This document shows, piece after piece, positions 25,778 to 36,073 of a stretch of 64,000 bases of DNA (position 1 is its first letter; every line of letters begins with the position of its first letter). The translations under genes and the position numbers were made by a program. Below the pieces are notes generated by a model. That model was not told the DNA's origin and ran no database searches. It saw only the letters and a list, made by a program, of their open reading frames with translations. Source of the DNA: an uncultured Bacilli bacterium (GTDB lineage Bacteria > Bacillota_I > Bacilli_A > RF39 > UBA660); NCBI GenBank assembly GCA_910589375.1, contig CAJUTK010000003.1:67247-131246 (forward strand), given 5' to 3'.

Positions 25778-26149
25778 ATGAATAAGAAGAATAAAAAAAA
25801 TATCAATTGGTTTTTTGATAGCTTCTATATGTTACTGTATTAGTTCTATTATTTGACTAAAGACAATACCAATATGGCAGTTACAAATCTGTGTTTAGGT
25901 GTTTACTTCTTTTGTTTATCACAAACAGATGAGAGGGAATAAGCAATATATTATGGTTTCATTGTTTTTTCTATCATTTTATTTTTAATATCTATTACTG
26001 TATTTTCTAATACAAAGATAGTAGCGCCTATTCTTATTACTTTGAGTATTTATTTACTAATAGGAGCAATTATAAAACTATGTAAGATGAATGATAAATT
26101 AAAAGATACCGTTTTATGTGTGTTAGATTTTTTGTTTTGGCTACCATAG
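25778..26149 (+). pseudogene. Membrane protein gene with two in-frame stops
   Basis: ATG 25778 follows GAAAGGAGC. The frame reads on to a TAG at 26147-26149 but contains TAG at 25841 and TAA at 25940. Translated through, it encodes about 123 residues with three to four hydrophobic helices ('YYGFIVFSIILFLISITVF', 'ITLSIYLLIGAIIKL'). No frameshift is needed. Family not recognised. It fills the gap between the VanZ-like gene and the XRE gene. Confidence 0.65.
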
Positions 26150-26213
26150 TAAACCATAGGTGTGTTTTAATTATTAGAGAAAGTGATAATATTATTCTTG
26201 AGGAGAGGATTAT

Positions 26214-26897
26214 ATGAATCAAGAGAAGATTGGCAAGTTTATTGCTGAAAATAGAAAAGGGAATCATTTGACACAAGAAGCTCTTGCTTTTAAATTAGGT
26301 GTCAGTAAGAATGCTGTTAGTAAATGGGAAAGAGGGTTAAACTTACCAGATGCTTCTATTATGTCAGAACTTTGTAAAATATTAGGAATTACTTTAAATG
26401 AACTATTTAATGGAGAAAAAATACCAGATAGTAAATATAAAGAAGTTGCTGATAGTAATTTATTAAGTGCTTTAGAAAATAGTGCTTTTACGATAAAAGA
26501 TAAGATAGATTATTTTAAAAAGAAGTGGCAAAAAGAACATTTCTTAGAATTAATGTTAGTAATGATAATTATTGTATTTTTTATTATATACGGTTTTATT
26601 AAAGATAATGGATTACAGTATTTATTTATGATTTTAGGATTTATCAGTAGTATTATAGAAAATAATAGGATGATGGCTTACGTTGAAAGCAATGCTTATG
26701 GAAGAAATTTAAATATTTCTGCTGATGACTTTAAGAACTCTATTAAAAGATTAGAAGAGTTTAAAGAAGTAGTCTCTAAATTTAATAGTAAAGAGGAAGC
26801 TATCGCTTATTTAGTGAAGGAAACAGGACTTACTAGAAAAGAGTGTATAGAAGCTTATGATTTTGCTTTTAAAACAAATTTTAAGAAAATAAAATAA
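26214..26897 (+). CDS. Membrane-tethered XRE-family regulator
   Basis: A 227-residue protein: helix-turn-helix in residues 1-68 ('GVSKNAVSKWERGLNLPDA'), a linker, two transmembrane helices (about 112-128 and 134-152) and a cytoplasmic-looking helical tail that ends in 'AIAYLVKETGLTRKECIEAY', which resembles a second small helical DNA- or ligand-binding module. Starts 'MNQEKIGKFI' like the paralogues at 11745 and 52031. SD GAGGAGAGG. Confidence 0.8.
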   Translation: MNQEKIGKFIAENRKGNHLTQEALAFKLGVSKNAVSKWERGLNLPDASIMSELCKILGITLNELFNGEKIPDSKYKEVADSNLLSALENSAFTIKDKIDYFKKKWQKEHFLELMLVMIIIVFFIIYGFIKDNGLQYLFMILGFISSIIENNRMMAYVESNAYGRNLNISADDFKNSIKRLEEFKEVVSKFNSKEEAIAYLVKETGLTRKECIEAYDFAFKTNFKKIK

Positions 26898-26971
26898 GGT
26901 TAGGTGAGGTTAAGCTTATAAATACTATTTTTTATATATAGGAAATTTTATTTTCTTATTTTTTATTTTGG

Positions 26972-26977
26972 TATAAT
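26972..26977 (+). promoter_or_regulatory. Extended -10 element upstream of the BRO-type gene
   Basis: TGGTATAAT, about 105 bases before the ATG at 27082; this leaves a rather long AT-rich leader. Confidence 0.4.
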
Positions 26978-27081
26978 AAAATCTAACTTTTTATTAATTT
27001 TTTGATGCTATTTTTGAAAAATTGACATTTGCTTTTCTAACTACTTTTCTTTACAGTAACTTTGTAAGGAGAAATGGTAAT

Positions 27082-27942
27082 ATGAATCCAGATAAGATAC
27101 ATTTAGTAAATAAAATTTTCCATAGTGAAACAATTAGAACAGTATGGGATGAGGAACAAGAAAAATATTTTATCAGTGTTGTAGATATTGTAGGAATTAT
27201 TTCTGAAAGCCAGGATGGTAGAAAATATTGGAATAAATTAAAACAACGTTTAAAAGAAGAAGGAAATGAAACGGTGACAAATTGTCACCAGTTGAAACTT
27301 AAAGCGCAAGATGGCAAATATCGTATGACTGATGTAGTTAACATTGAAGGAATGTTTAGAATCATTGAATCCATACCTAGTAAAAATGCAGAACCAATTA
27401 AGCAGTGGTTAGCTAGTTTAGGGAGTGAAAGAATTGATGAAACTTTTAATCCTTCGATGGCTATTGAAAGATCTTTAGAGTTATATCGTTCAAAAGGTTT
27501 TGATGAAAAATGGATTGCAAAAAGAATAAAAAGTATTCAAGATAGAAAAGAATTAGCAGATGTATGGCAAGAAAATGGTATTACAGATGAGGTAGAATTT
27601 GCTATTCTTACCAATGAGATTTATAAAACTTGGTCGGGGATGACAGCTAAAGAATATAAGAAGCATAAAGGGTTGAAAAAAGAGAATTTAAGAGATAATA
27701 TGGATAGTATTGAATTAATCCTATCTGATCTTTCTGAGGAAGCAACGAAAAAAATTGCTATTAAAAAGAGACCAAAAGGATTAAAAGAGAATAAAAAGGT
27801 TGCTCGAAAAGGTGGAAGTATTGCCAAAGTAGCAAGGAATGAACTAGAAAAAGAAATAGGGGAATCTATTGTTACTACTAATAATAAATTGAATTACGAA
27901 TATGTTGATAAAAATTTGTTAGAAAATATAGTAGACAAATAA
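27082..27942 (+). CDS. BRO-N domain (phage antirepressor-like) protein
   Basis: A 286-residue protein. The N-terminal 110 residues form a BRO-N-like domain ('IRTVWDEEQEKYFISVVDIV', 'DVVNIEGMFRIIESIPSKNA', 'PIKQWLASLG'), as in phage antirepressors and baculovirus BRO proteins. The rest is a charged, helical C-terminal region ('MTAKEYKKHKGLKKENLRDN') found in stand-alone bacterial BRO-type proteins. The ATG at 27082 has AAGGAG upstream, so the longer in-frame start at 27022 is rejected. No other phage genes are next to it, so it may be a domesticated or orphan regulator. Confidence 0.75.
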   Translation: MNPDKIHLVNKIFHSETIRTVWDEEQEKYFISVVDIVGIISESQDGRKYWNKLKQRLKEEGNETVTNCHQLKLKAQDGKYRMTDVVNIEGMFRIIESIPSKNAEPIKQWLASLGSERIDETFNPSMAIERSLELYRSKGFDEKWIAKRIKSIQDRKELADVWQENGITDEVEFAILTNEIYKTWSGMTAKEYKKHKGLKKENLRDNMDSIELILSDLSEEATKKIAIKKRPKGLKENKKVARKGGSIAKVARNELEKEIGESIVTTNNKLNYEYVDKNLLENIVDK

Positions 27943-28009
27943 GTGCAAGAAAAGTCGGGTAAGAGAAACTCTTTTAAAGTAAAATGAATAGTGACAGGAG
28001 GGATTTACG

Positions 28010-28864
28010 ATGAACTGGAGTGAATCAATTAGTAGAGCTATTACTTATATAGAAAATAATTTAACAGAAGAATTAACGGTAGAAGAAATTGCAAGGCATG
28101 CCTATTTATCACCCTTTTATTTTCAAAGAGGATTTTCTATTATATGTGGCTATTCTGTTAGTGAATATATCCGAAATAGAAGATTATCTTTAGCAGGGTA
28201 TGAGTTATTTCATACCAACCATAAGATTATCGATATAGCTCTTAAATATGGTTATGAATCTCCTGATAGTTTTACGAAAGCTTTTACTAGATTTCATGGA
28301 GCTACTCCAACAGAAGTTCGTAGTGGTACAAAAATAAAAGAGTTTTTACCACTACAAGTAAATCTACTGTTGAAAGGAGGATATGTAATGGAATATAAAT
28401 TAGAAGAAAAAGAATCCTTTAAGGTAGTAGGGTTAAAGAAAAACTTGAAATATGATGGTGCTAGTATAGAAATCCCAAAAATATGGACAACATTTTTTGA
28501 GAGTAATCGTGGTAGTTCAATAGCACCAAAGTATGCTGTGAATTTTGATGCTGATATGAGTGGAGATACTTTTGACTATATGATATGTGATGATTATCGA
28601 GAAGATATAAAAGTTTCTAAAGAATTTGAAGTAGTAGAAATCCCAAAATTTACTTGGGCGATATTTTCTTGTATTGGACCTACTAGTATTAGAATGCCTG
28701 AAATCAATGAAAGAATTTTTAAAGAATGGCTACCCAATTCAACCGATTATGAGATAGCAGCAGGATATAATATTGAGATGTATTCTAATCCGAATGATTA
28801 TCAAAAAGGAACAGATGATGAAAACTATTATTGTGAAATTTGGATTCCTATTAAAAAGAAATAG
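28010..28864 (+). CDS. AraC-family regulator with GyrI-like effector domain
   Basis: A 284-residue protein. Residues 1-110 are an AraC-type double helix-turn-helix ('LTVEEIARHAYLSPFYFQR', 'IIDIALKYGYESPDSFTKAF', 'TPTEVR'). Residues about 125-284 form a GyrI/SOUL-like ligand domain ('EKESFKVVGLKKNLK', 'FTWAIFSCIGP', 'YCEIWIPIKKK'). This is the Rob/BmrR-type layout that binds small hydrophobic or cationic compounds. SD GGAGG. The target genes are not evident; a terminator follows. Confidence 0.9.
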   Translation: MNWSESISRAITYIENNLTEELTVEEIARHAYLSPFYFQRGFSIICGYSVSEYIRNRRLSLAGYELFHTNHKIIDIALKYGYESPDSFTKAFTRFHGATPTEVRSGTKIKEFLPLQVNLLLKGGYVMEYKLEEKESFKVVGLKKNLKYDGASIEIPKIWTTFFESNRGSSIAPKYAVNFDADMSGDTFDYMICDDYREDIKVSKEFEVVEIPKFTWAIFSCIGPTSIRMPEINERIFKEWLPNSTDYEIAAGYNIEMYSNPNDYQKGTDDENYYCEIWIPIKKK

Positions 28865-28870
28865 TATATA

Positions 28871-28894
28871 GACCAATAAAAAAGTTGGTCTTTT
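28871..28894 (+). terminator. Terminator between convergent AraC and TetR genes
   Basis: Stem GACCAA / TTGGTC (28871-28876, 28885-28890) followed by TTTTATTTT; lies 7 bases past the AraC stop and against the 3' end of the TetR gene. Confidence 0.7.
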
Positions 28895-29396
28895 ATTTTG
28901 CTAAAAGATCAACTAATTTTGAGGTTAATTCTTGAGGTGTTTCTCTATATCTGTTAATAAGCCAGTAGTAATAGATATTGAATATTCCTCCAATAATAAA
29001 ATAGGACTTATAGTCTTCATAGTTTGTTTTATTACGTTTAAAGAAAGTGCTTTCAAATTCATCTTTTAACAAGTGAATTAAACCAGCTTGGTAAATTAAA
29101 GAAGTTTCTTTCTTATAATGATTAAGATGAATGAATAGTTTTGTAAAATATTCTTCTAAAGTATCTTCTTTATAACTAAGATTAGAATCTTGTAAAAATT
29201 CTTCTGTAGTAGTATGAATCCATTTCTTTACAATATCTTCTTTAGAGTCAAAGTTGCGGTAAAAGGAAATTCTTCCAACACCAGCTTTATTTGTAATTTC
29301 TGTAATGGAAATACTTTCGTATGTTTTTCTTTCCATGAGCTTAAATAAAGCAGATATGATATATTCTTCTACATACTTTTCTTTTTGCGTTTTCAT
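28893..29396 (-). CDS. TetR-family repressor
   Basis: A 167-residue TetR-type protein. The helix-turn-helix is 'SISITEITNKAGVGRISFYRNF'-like (positions about 28-49 of the protein), the most conserved TetR region, followed by a helical ligand/dimer domain. It is divergent from the alpha/beta hydrolase gene at 29495, and a perfect 12-bp inverted repeat lies between them, so it probably represses itself and the hydrolase. I prefer the Met at 29396 because the upstream Met at 29426 has no ribosome site. The AAAGGAGGC lies 14 bases before 29396, which is a wide spacing, so the start is not certain. Confidence 0.85.
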   Translation of the reverse strand: MKTQKEKYVEEYIISALFKLMERKTYESISITEITNKAGVGRISFYRNFDSKEDIVKKWIHTTTEEFLQDSNLSYKEDTLEEYFTKLFIHLNHYKKETSLIYQAGLIHLLKDEFESTFFKRNKTNYEDYKSYFIIGGIFNIYYYWLINRYRETPQELTSKLVDLLAK

Positions 29397-29439
29397 AATG
29401 TTACAAAATAGCCTCCTTTGTTTCATCTAATGCTAAATT

Positions 29440-29471
29440 AATTGTATCATACTATATTCTATGATACAATT
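29440..29471. promoter_or_regulatory. Palindromic operator between the TetR gene and the hydrolase gene
   Basis: Perfect 12-bp arms AATTGTATCATA and TATGATACAATT separated by 8 bases. Its place between divergent genes, 24 bases before the hydrolase ATG, is typical of a TetR binding site. Confidence 0.75.
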
Positions 29472-29494
29472 GCAACATAAGAGGCTGAGGTGTA

Positions 29495-30409
29495 ATGAAA
29501 AAGATGTTAAAGATTATTGGAATTATTATATTAGTACCTATTTTATTAATTGTTGGCTTTTTAATAATATTGTCCTTTGTTCCAGCAGTACCCAAAAATT
29601 ATACAAAAGAAGTGAAAACTGGTGGAGAAATCGAAGCAAAATACTTGAGTAAGGGAAAATATAAAGTAAAGAGCACAAAGAGTAAAGCAACAGAGTTAAC
29701 AAAATATAATTACGTTTATTATCCTGAAGAATTAGAGAATTGCAATAAAAAGTATCCAGTAGTAGTGGTATTAAATGGAACAGGAATTCTTCCTAAAAAA
29801 TATAGAGCTTTATTTGAACATTTGGCATCTTGGGGTTTCATTGTTGTAGGAAATGATGATGGAAGTACAGGATTTGGAAAGTCAGCGGATGAAACAATAA
29901 AATATATTAAGAAAGCGAACGAAGATACGGATAGTGTATTTTATGAAAAGATAGATATTGAAAATATTGGTATTACTGGTCATTCTCAAGGCGGAGCTGG
30001 AGTTTTTACAGCAATTTCTATAATGGAAGAGAAAGAAGCTTATAAAGCTGCTGTATCTTTATCTCCAACACATGAGGAAACAGCACTTGCTTTTGGTTGG
30101 AATTATGACTTAGAAAAAGTCGATATTCCAGTACTTATGATAGCAGGTACAAAAGGAGATTTTGAAATTAAATCTGTTATTCCTATTGAGAAGATGAATG
30201 CGATGTATGATAAAATACCTTCTTCTAAAGTAATGTTAAGAAGGAGAGACGCAGAACATGGACAGATGGTATATATAGCAGATGGTTATGTAACAGCATG
30301 GTTTATGTGGCATTTACAAAATGATGAGGAAGCAAGTAAGGCTTTTTTAGGTAGTGATGCAGAAATTTTAAATAATGAATTTTATCAGGATCAAAGAATA
30401 GATTTTTAA
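29495..30409 (+). CDS. Membrane-anchored alpha/beta hydrolase
   Basis: A 304-residue protein with an N-terminal transmembrane helix (about 7-29) and a dienelactone-hydrolase/chlorophyllase-like fold. The nucleophile elbow is 'GITGHSQGGAG', the oxyanion region 'VVVLNGTG', the acid probably 'MIAGTKGD' and the His 'DAEHGQM'. The chlorophyllase/PETase-like layout suggests an ester or polyester hydrolase on the outside of the membrane; substrate unknown. Controlled by the divergent TetR operator just upstream. SD GAGGTG. Confidence 0.8.
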   Translation: MKKMLKIIGIIILVPILLIVGFLIILSFVPAVPKNYTKEVKTGGEIEAKYLSKGKYKVKSTKSKATELTKYNYVYYPEELENCNKKYPVVVVLNGTGILPKKYRALFEHLASWGFIVVGNDDGSTGFGKSADETIKYIKKANEDTDSVFYEKIDIENIGITGHSQGGAGVFTAISIMEEKEAYKAAVSLSPTHEETALAFGWNYDLEKVDIPVLMIAGTKGDFEIKSVIPIEKMNAMYDKIPSSKVMLRRRDAEHGQMVYIADGYVTAWFMWHLQNDEEASKAFLGSDAEILNNEFYQDQRIDF

Positions 30410-30418
30410 AGAAGAATT

Positions 30419-30445
30419 AGTTCAACTAGGTTTGAACTTTTTTTA
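30419..30445 (+). terminator. Terminator after the hydrolase gene
   Basis: Stem AGTTCAA / TTGAACT with 6-base loop, then TTTTTTT. Confidence 0.85.
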
Positions 30446-30556
30446 TGTAGAAGGAAAATGATAAGAGTGTAAAATAAAGTAGAATAAAAAGTGCTAAAAA
30501 TAGAGAATTTGAGGTTTCCTTTTTGACAGATGCTGCATAGATTAGAAAGAAATATG

Positions 30557-30678
30557 TTGAATAGAAAATAGAGATATGATAAAATGTTTATGTAAAGATA
30601 TAGTGCTTTTTTTATGGATTTTACCAACATTTGGCATATATTTTCTGTTTTGACAAAATGGCGAAAATGAGGTATTAT
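30557..30678 (+). promoter_or_regulatory. Tandem promoters of the first giant surface protein
   Basis: Distal promoter: TTGAAT (30557-30562), 17 bases, TAAAAT (30580-30585). Proximal promoter: consensus TTGACA (30650-30655), 17 bases, TATTAT (30673-30678). Both elements, their spacing and much of the flanking sequence are repeated upstream of the paralogue at 36155. The proximal start would give a leader of about 75 bases. The rest of 30446-30758 holds no gene. Confidence 0.75.
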
Positions 30679-30758
30679 TTTATATTGAGAAAAGCACCAA
30701 GTAGTAGAAAAAACAATAGTAAAAATTATGTTTTGAAGAGTGTGAGGGAGAGTTGTAT

Positions 30759-33700
30759 ATGAAAAAAAGAAGAAGACTAAAAAAAATCTTTTGCGATAAT
30801 TTTTTGCGCCTTAATTTTAGGAAGCACAATTTTCGCAAGCGCAACATTTTGTTTTGATGCGGTAAACGCAAATAGGGAAATAAGAATAGAAAAATATGAT
30901 GTACTATCTTATAATAGTAAGGCATCTGATGATGTTGTATATCTATCTGATATTCCTTATATGAAAGCACAGATAGGATGGAAAACGATTGGACTAGATA
31001 AAACAAATGATAATGCTAATCTAGTGATGAGAATTGATAATTCTTCTGTCGTTGTAAAAAAAGGAATTTGGGCACATGCTACTTCTACAGTGGAGTATGA
31101 CATCAGTGCTTATAAAGATTATACCTATTTTACTACGTACTATGGTTTAAATACTTCTGCTGGAAGTAATGGCAATGGTGTAAAGTTCTATATTTATACT
31201 TCTAAAGATGGAAAAGAATGGACTTTACGTACAGAAGAAAATCCAGCTGCTTTAAAAGGGACTAATAATGCCGTTCGTGTAAAAATTGATATTAGAGACG
31301 CTAATTATATTAGACTTTATGCACATGATAATGGCTCTAATGCAAGTGATCATGCTGTTTGGGGAGATGCAAAATTAGTAAAAGAAGGTTATTCTGATAA
31401 TGTTATGAAGCCTGTAGAAGAATTTGATGAAATTATTAAGGCTAATTATCAATCAGGACCTATTCCTGAAGAATTAAGATTAGTTTTACTTCAAAGAAAT
31501 TTTATTAAAAATGTAGGTCAATATCAATTACGTTCTTTCTTAGAGGCAGATTCTAAAAATTACGAAACGTTAAATTGGTTTATAAATAATGAAGAGGCCC
31601 TTCGTCTTTGGACAATAGGTGGAAAACCTAGCGGTACTTATCAAAAATCATTACAAGTACTTAGTGATTTATATCATGCACATAAAGCAGATTTATCCAA
31701 TGAAAACGTAACCGTTTCAGGAACAGGAATAAAGTATAAAGATCTATATTTAAAAATGATGTTATCTTTATCTCTTACTCATGCTGGTTCTGTTGGATTA
31801 TGGACAGATATAAGACAACAATCTAATGCATTGAATCGTTATGAAATATATAAAGAGATGCATTTGAATGGATTGCTCGCTTCAAATGCTATGTTTGAAA
31901 GCTATACAATAGATGAAATGCGTGGAGTTATGGCTAATAACATAGATGATGAAGAAATATTATGGTTACATGATTATTCAAAAAAATATTCATCCCAAGG
32001 ACAAGTAGGAGATCGATTCAATCCTTATAAGTATATTAAGTACACATTAGGCTATGGTTATTATAGACCAAAATACTATAGTCAAGAAAATTATGCTATG
32101 TGGGATAAAAAATACAATTTGTCAAAGTATAATGTTCCTTATCAATCTGGAAAACCAAAATTATGGATAGTATTTGAAGAAGGTGCTGTTTGTGGAGGTT
32201 TATCAAAAACGGCAGCCAATCTACAAGGTGTTTGGGGATATCCAGCACGTGTTGTAGGTCAACCAGGTCATGCTGCTTATGTTTATCTTTATAATGCAGG
32301 TGGCGGAAAATACGCTTGGCAGTTATCCAATAGTGTGTCTACAACAGGATGGACTAACACTACTGGTGGAGGCTATAATGGTTGGGGAAGTAGATATAGT
32401 TTTAATAATAATACTATCTCAACAGGTTCTTATTTATTACTTTCACAAGATGCCCAAAATGAATATGAAAAATATGAACAATCACAATTAATTATGCTAC
32501 TAGAAGATGTTTATAAAAATGATAGAAAAAAATTAGAGAAAATCTATCGTGATGCATTAAAAGAAGAAATTATTAATTTAGATGCATGGATTGGATTAGT
32601 AAATTTATATATTACAGATACTGAAAAAACAGAAGCAGAATTGGTAGGATTAGCAGAAGAAATAGCAAGTGTTTATACTTATTATCCACTTCCAATGTAT
32701 GATTTAACAAGAAGAATTGGTACTAAAGTTGCGTCGGCAGAATATCGTAGCAAATTGATGATGATTCAGGATGAGACATTAAGAAAAGCTACAAAAGCAA
32801 CTGATAAAGATACATTATATTACAAAGAAGTTCCAGTAATTGCTAATGCTCTTTTAGGAGTAGTAGACAATAGAATCGCCACTTTCTCATTTGATGGAGC
32901 AAATGCTGGTAAAATAGTATTATCTAAACAATTACAAAGTGCTCAAGTAGCATGGACTTATAGTTTAGATGGTGGAAAAACATGGAAAGATTGTTTTGAG
33001 CATTCTGCACAATTAACTCAAGAAGAAATTAACAGTATCAATACTACTAATGATATTAAGATTCATATTACAGGATTACCAATGACAGATGCCAATATCT
33101 ATACGATTGATATAACGAAAGCATCTAAACCATCTGGTGTAACAATTAACGATTTTGAAGATCGTATGTATGGTACAAATTCCTCAATGGAATGGACATT
33201 AGATCCTAATGGTGAATGGACTTCTTTTGCAAATTCTAATCCATTATTTAGTGGTAATAAAAAAGTATATGTAAGAACGATTGCTAATGGCACAAATATT
33301 GCAAGTGATTCAGTATACTTTACATTTACTGATAATGTTGGACAAGAAGAAAAAAGATATATTCCAAGTAGATTCTTGAGTGTACCGATGGTTTCAGCTA
33401 CTCAACAAGGAAATATGAATAATATTGTAGATGGTAACCCTAAAACATATTGGAGATCAAAACGTAATAGTGGATTTAATCCAAAGTATATTAAAGCATG
33501 GGTAGTTATAGAACTTAATGAGCCAAAATTTGTAACTGCGCTTGATTACATTCATGATAGTAGTTCCATAGATAATACATTTTCTAATCAGTCAATTCGT
33601 TATGGCTATGCTAAAAATGTTACAATAGAAGTTAGTATGGACGGAACAAATTGGACAAAAGTGGCTTCTAAAACACTTGCAAATAATAATGATAGTGCAC

Positions 33701-35808
33701 AACAAATAGTATTTGATGAAGTTTTCCAAGCTAAATATGTTAGATTTACAGCAGATACTGTATATGATACGATTTTAAGCACTAGTTTAACAATAGGTGA
33801 AATTTATTTATATGAAGATACAACACAAGATCCTACTCCAAGAGCAGAAGTAAATTATAATATTACAAATAAAACTAATAAAAACGTAGTAGCAGAATTA
33901 GTAAACCCAACAAGATCTATTACAGTTACAAATAATGATGGAAAAATGACTCACACTTTTGATAAAAATGGAGATTTTACATTTGAGTTTGTTGATAAAG
34001 CAGGAAATAAAGGAACAGCAACTGCCCATGTTGATTGGATTGATAAAAAAGCACCTACTGCTCAGGTTCAATTCAGTACTACTGAATTAACAAATGAAAA
34101 TGTAGTTGCCACACTTTCATTTGATAAGAATAATATAACAATCTTATCAACTGATGTTGATTTAGCAACTAATCCAGTAGATGGTAGTAAAACACTTACT
34201 TTCTTGGAAAATGGTACATTTGAATTAAAATTTGCTGACGAGTTAGGAAATGTTGGTACCGAAACAATCACTGTAGATTGGATTGATACAGAGGCTCCAA
34301 CAGCAGAATTTGAATTTAATACTGTTCATTTAACAGAAGGGGAAGTAATAGCAACATTAAAACCAAGTGAGGAAGTAACTATTACAAATAATAATGGTAG
34401 TGATACTTATACGTTTACAAAAAATGGAGAGTTTACGTTTGAATTTGTGGATAGGGCAGGTAATGCAGGGGAAGCAACTGTAACAGTAGATTGGATATCA
34501 AAACCACCAAAGTATGAGATTAAATATTCTACTGAATCATTAACTAATCAAAATGTTAAGGTTACATTAGAATTAGAAAATGGATATAGAATATTTAATA
34601 ATAATGCAAGTAATGAATATGTTTTTGAAAATAATGGTACATTTGATTTTCAATACAAAGATGAAAATGGATATGACGAATTGATTCCAGTAACAGTAGA
34701 TTGGATTGATAAAGAGGACCCAACAGCAGAATTTGAATTTAGTACTAGAAAATGGACTAATCAAAATATTGTAGTTACTTTAAAGCCAAGTGAAGAGGTA
34801 ACTGTTAAAAATAATGGTGGTAAAAAGTCTTATACATTTACAAAGAATGGTTCGTTTACATTTGAATTTGTAGATAGGGCAGGTAATTCAGGAGAAGCAA
34901 CTGTAAGAGTAGATTGGATTGATAAAACTAAACCAACAGCGACTATTGAATATAGTACAACAGATAAAACAGAAGGACCTGTAGTAGCAACTTTAAAACC
35001 AAGTGAAGAAGTTACTGTTAAGAATAATAGTGGTAAATTATCTTATACATTCCGTGAGAATGCTGAATTTACATTTGAGTTTGTAGATAGAGCGGGAAAT
35101 ATTGGATATGCAACAGCCAAAGTTACTTGGATAGAGAAAAAACAAACTGAAAATCCTGATGTAAAGCCAGATGACAAACCTACTAATAAACCAACAAACA
35201 GTAATACAAACAGTAATACAAAACCAGGAGAAAATACGGGAACGAAACCAAACGATAAACCAACAATACCTGAAGAAACATATAAAAATATGTCTAGTGG
35301 TAATGTAACTGTTAAAGTTCCAAATTCAATTTTATCAAAATATGAAGATGCGACATTAGATTATCAAAAACTTACATTAAGCGATGCACAGAAAAATCGT
35401 TATGGAAAAGATAGTGAAATCTATAGAGTAACTTTAGAAACAAAAGATAATAAAGAAATAAATTTATCTACTACAAAATTAACACAAACAGTAAAATTAG
35501 ATTCTAATAAAGAATTTGATGCTGTCTATGTAGTAAGAGATGATGGAAGTGTTGTAAAACTAGATTCAAAAGTAACTAACAATGAAGTTGAATTTGAAGA
35601 TAGTGGATTAGGAAAATACATCATTGCTTACAAAACTGATAGTGAAGAGAAGCCAAATACTAATACTAATAGTAATAATACAAACGTAATAGAAAATAAG
35701 GATACAGAAAATTCTGTTAATTATCTTCCATATATAATAGGTGGAGTAGCAATTCTATTAGTAGGCGGAGTTATTTACTTTGTAGTAAGAAAAAAGAAAG
35801 ATAATTAG
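30759..35808 (+). CDS. Giant surface protein 1 (NPCBM, transglutaminase-like, discoidin, Ig-like), frameshifted in its signal peptide
   Basis: The ATG at 30759 (SD AGGGAGAG) starts 'MKKRRRLKK', but a run of eight A (30779-30786) puts it out of frame; with seven A it would continue as a signal peptide into the long frame that is open from 30781 to 35808. Order: NPCBM-like carbohydrate-binding domain (about 30940-31385), a helical region, a transglutaminase-like core with Cys (codon 32191, 'GAVCGGLSKT') and His (codon 32269, 'GQPGHAA'), TPR-like helices, a 'SFDGANAGKI' domain, an F5/8-type discoidin domain (about 33360-33825), six Ig-like repeats (about 33847-35130), a Pro/Asn linker, a conserved terminal domain, and a transmembrane anchor with a KKK tail. 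No LPXTG is present. Possibly phase-variable, a pseudogene, or a homopolymer error. Confidence 0.7.
30779..30786 (+). repeat. A8 homopolymer at the frameshift in giant surface protein 1
   Basis: Eight A in codons 7-10 of the signal peptide. Seven A would join the ATG at 30759 to the long open frame. The paralogue has only a six-A run here and is in frame. Such tracts can cause slipped-strand variation or transcriptional slippage. Confidence 0.6.
33847..35130 (+). repeat. Six tandem Ig-like repeats in giant surface protein 1
   Basis: Units of about 70-75 codons begin near 'YSTT-x-x-TN-x-NVVATL' and end with 'TFEFVDRAGN' and 'VDWIDK'. They fit a bacterial Ig-like (HYR/Big-type) spacer that extends the protein from the surface. 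The paralogue has only two. Confidence 0.7.
35147..35426 (+). repeat. 280-bp segment identical to 40701-40980
   Basis: By direct comparison this stretch (Pro/Asn linker plus the start of the terminal domain) has no difference from 40701-40980 in the paralogue, including third codon positions. Sequence on both sides shows scattered differences. Confidence 0.85.
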
Positions 35809-35812
35809 AATG

Positions 35813-35840
35813 AAACCACATTTAGTAATGTGGTTTTTTT
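35813..35840 (+). terminator. Terminator after giant surface protein 1
   Basis: 10-bp stem AAACCACATT / AATGTGGTTT with loop TAGT, followed by TTTT. Confidence 0.9.
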
Positions 35841-35949
35841 GAAAAAATAGAGAAAAGTACCTGTCAAATAATTGTTAGAAAAGTCTTTAAAAAATAGATA
35901 ATTTGCGGTTTCTTTTTTACATTTGATGCATAAATTAAAAGGAAACATA

Positions 35950-36073
35950 TTGAATGGAAAATAGGAATATGATAGAATATTTATGTAAAGTCTATAGTAT
36001 TTTTTTTAATAGATTTTATCAATATTTAGTATTTCTTTTTCATTTTGACAAAAGAACAAAAATGAGGTATTAT
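35950..36073 (+). promoter_or_regulatory. Tandem promoters of the second giant surface protein
   Basis: TTGAAT (35950-35955)-17-TAGAAT (35973-35978), and TTGACA (36045-36050)-17-TATTAT (36068-36073). Same order and almost the same spacing as upstream of the paralogue. No gene lies in 35841-36154. Confidence 0.75.

Noticed and set aside
30680..31006. Minus-strand ORF of 108 residues over the promoter and start of giant surface protein 1
   Set aside because: It is antisense to conserved coding and promoter sequence, has no ribosome site and looks like no known protein.
33847..35130. CRISPR-like or tandem DNA repeat array
   Set aside because: The repetition is at protein level, in units of about 70-75 codons with diverged DNA; these are Ig-like domains. 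No short regularly spaced repeats occur in the window.
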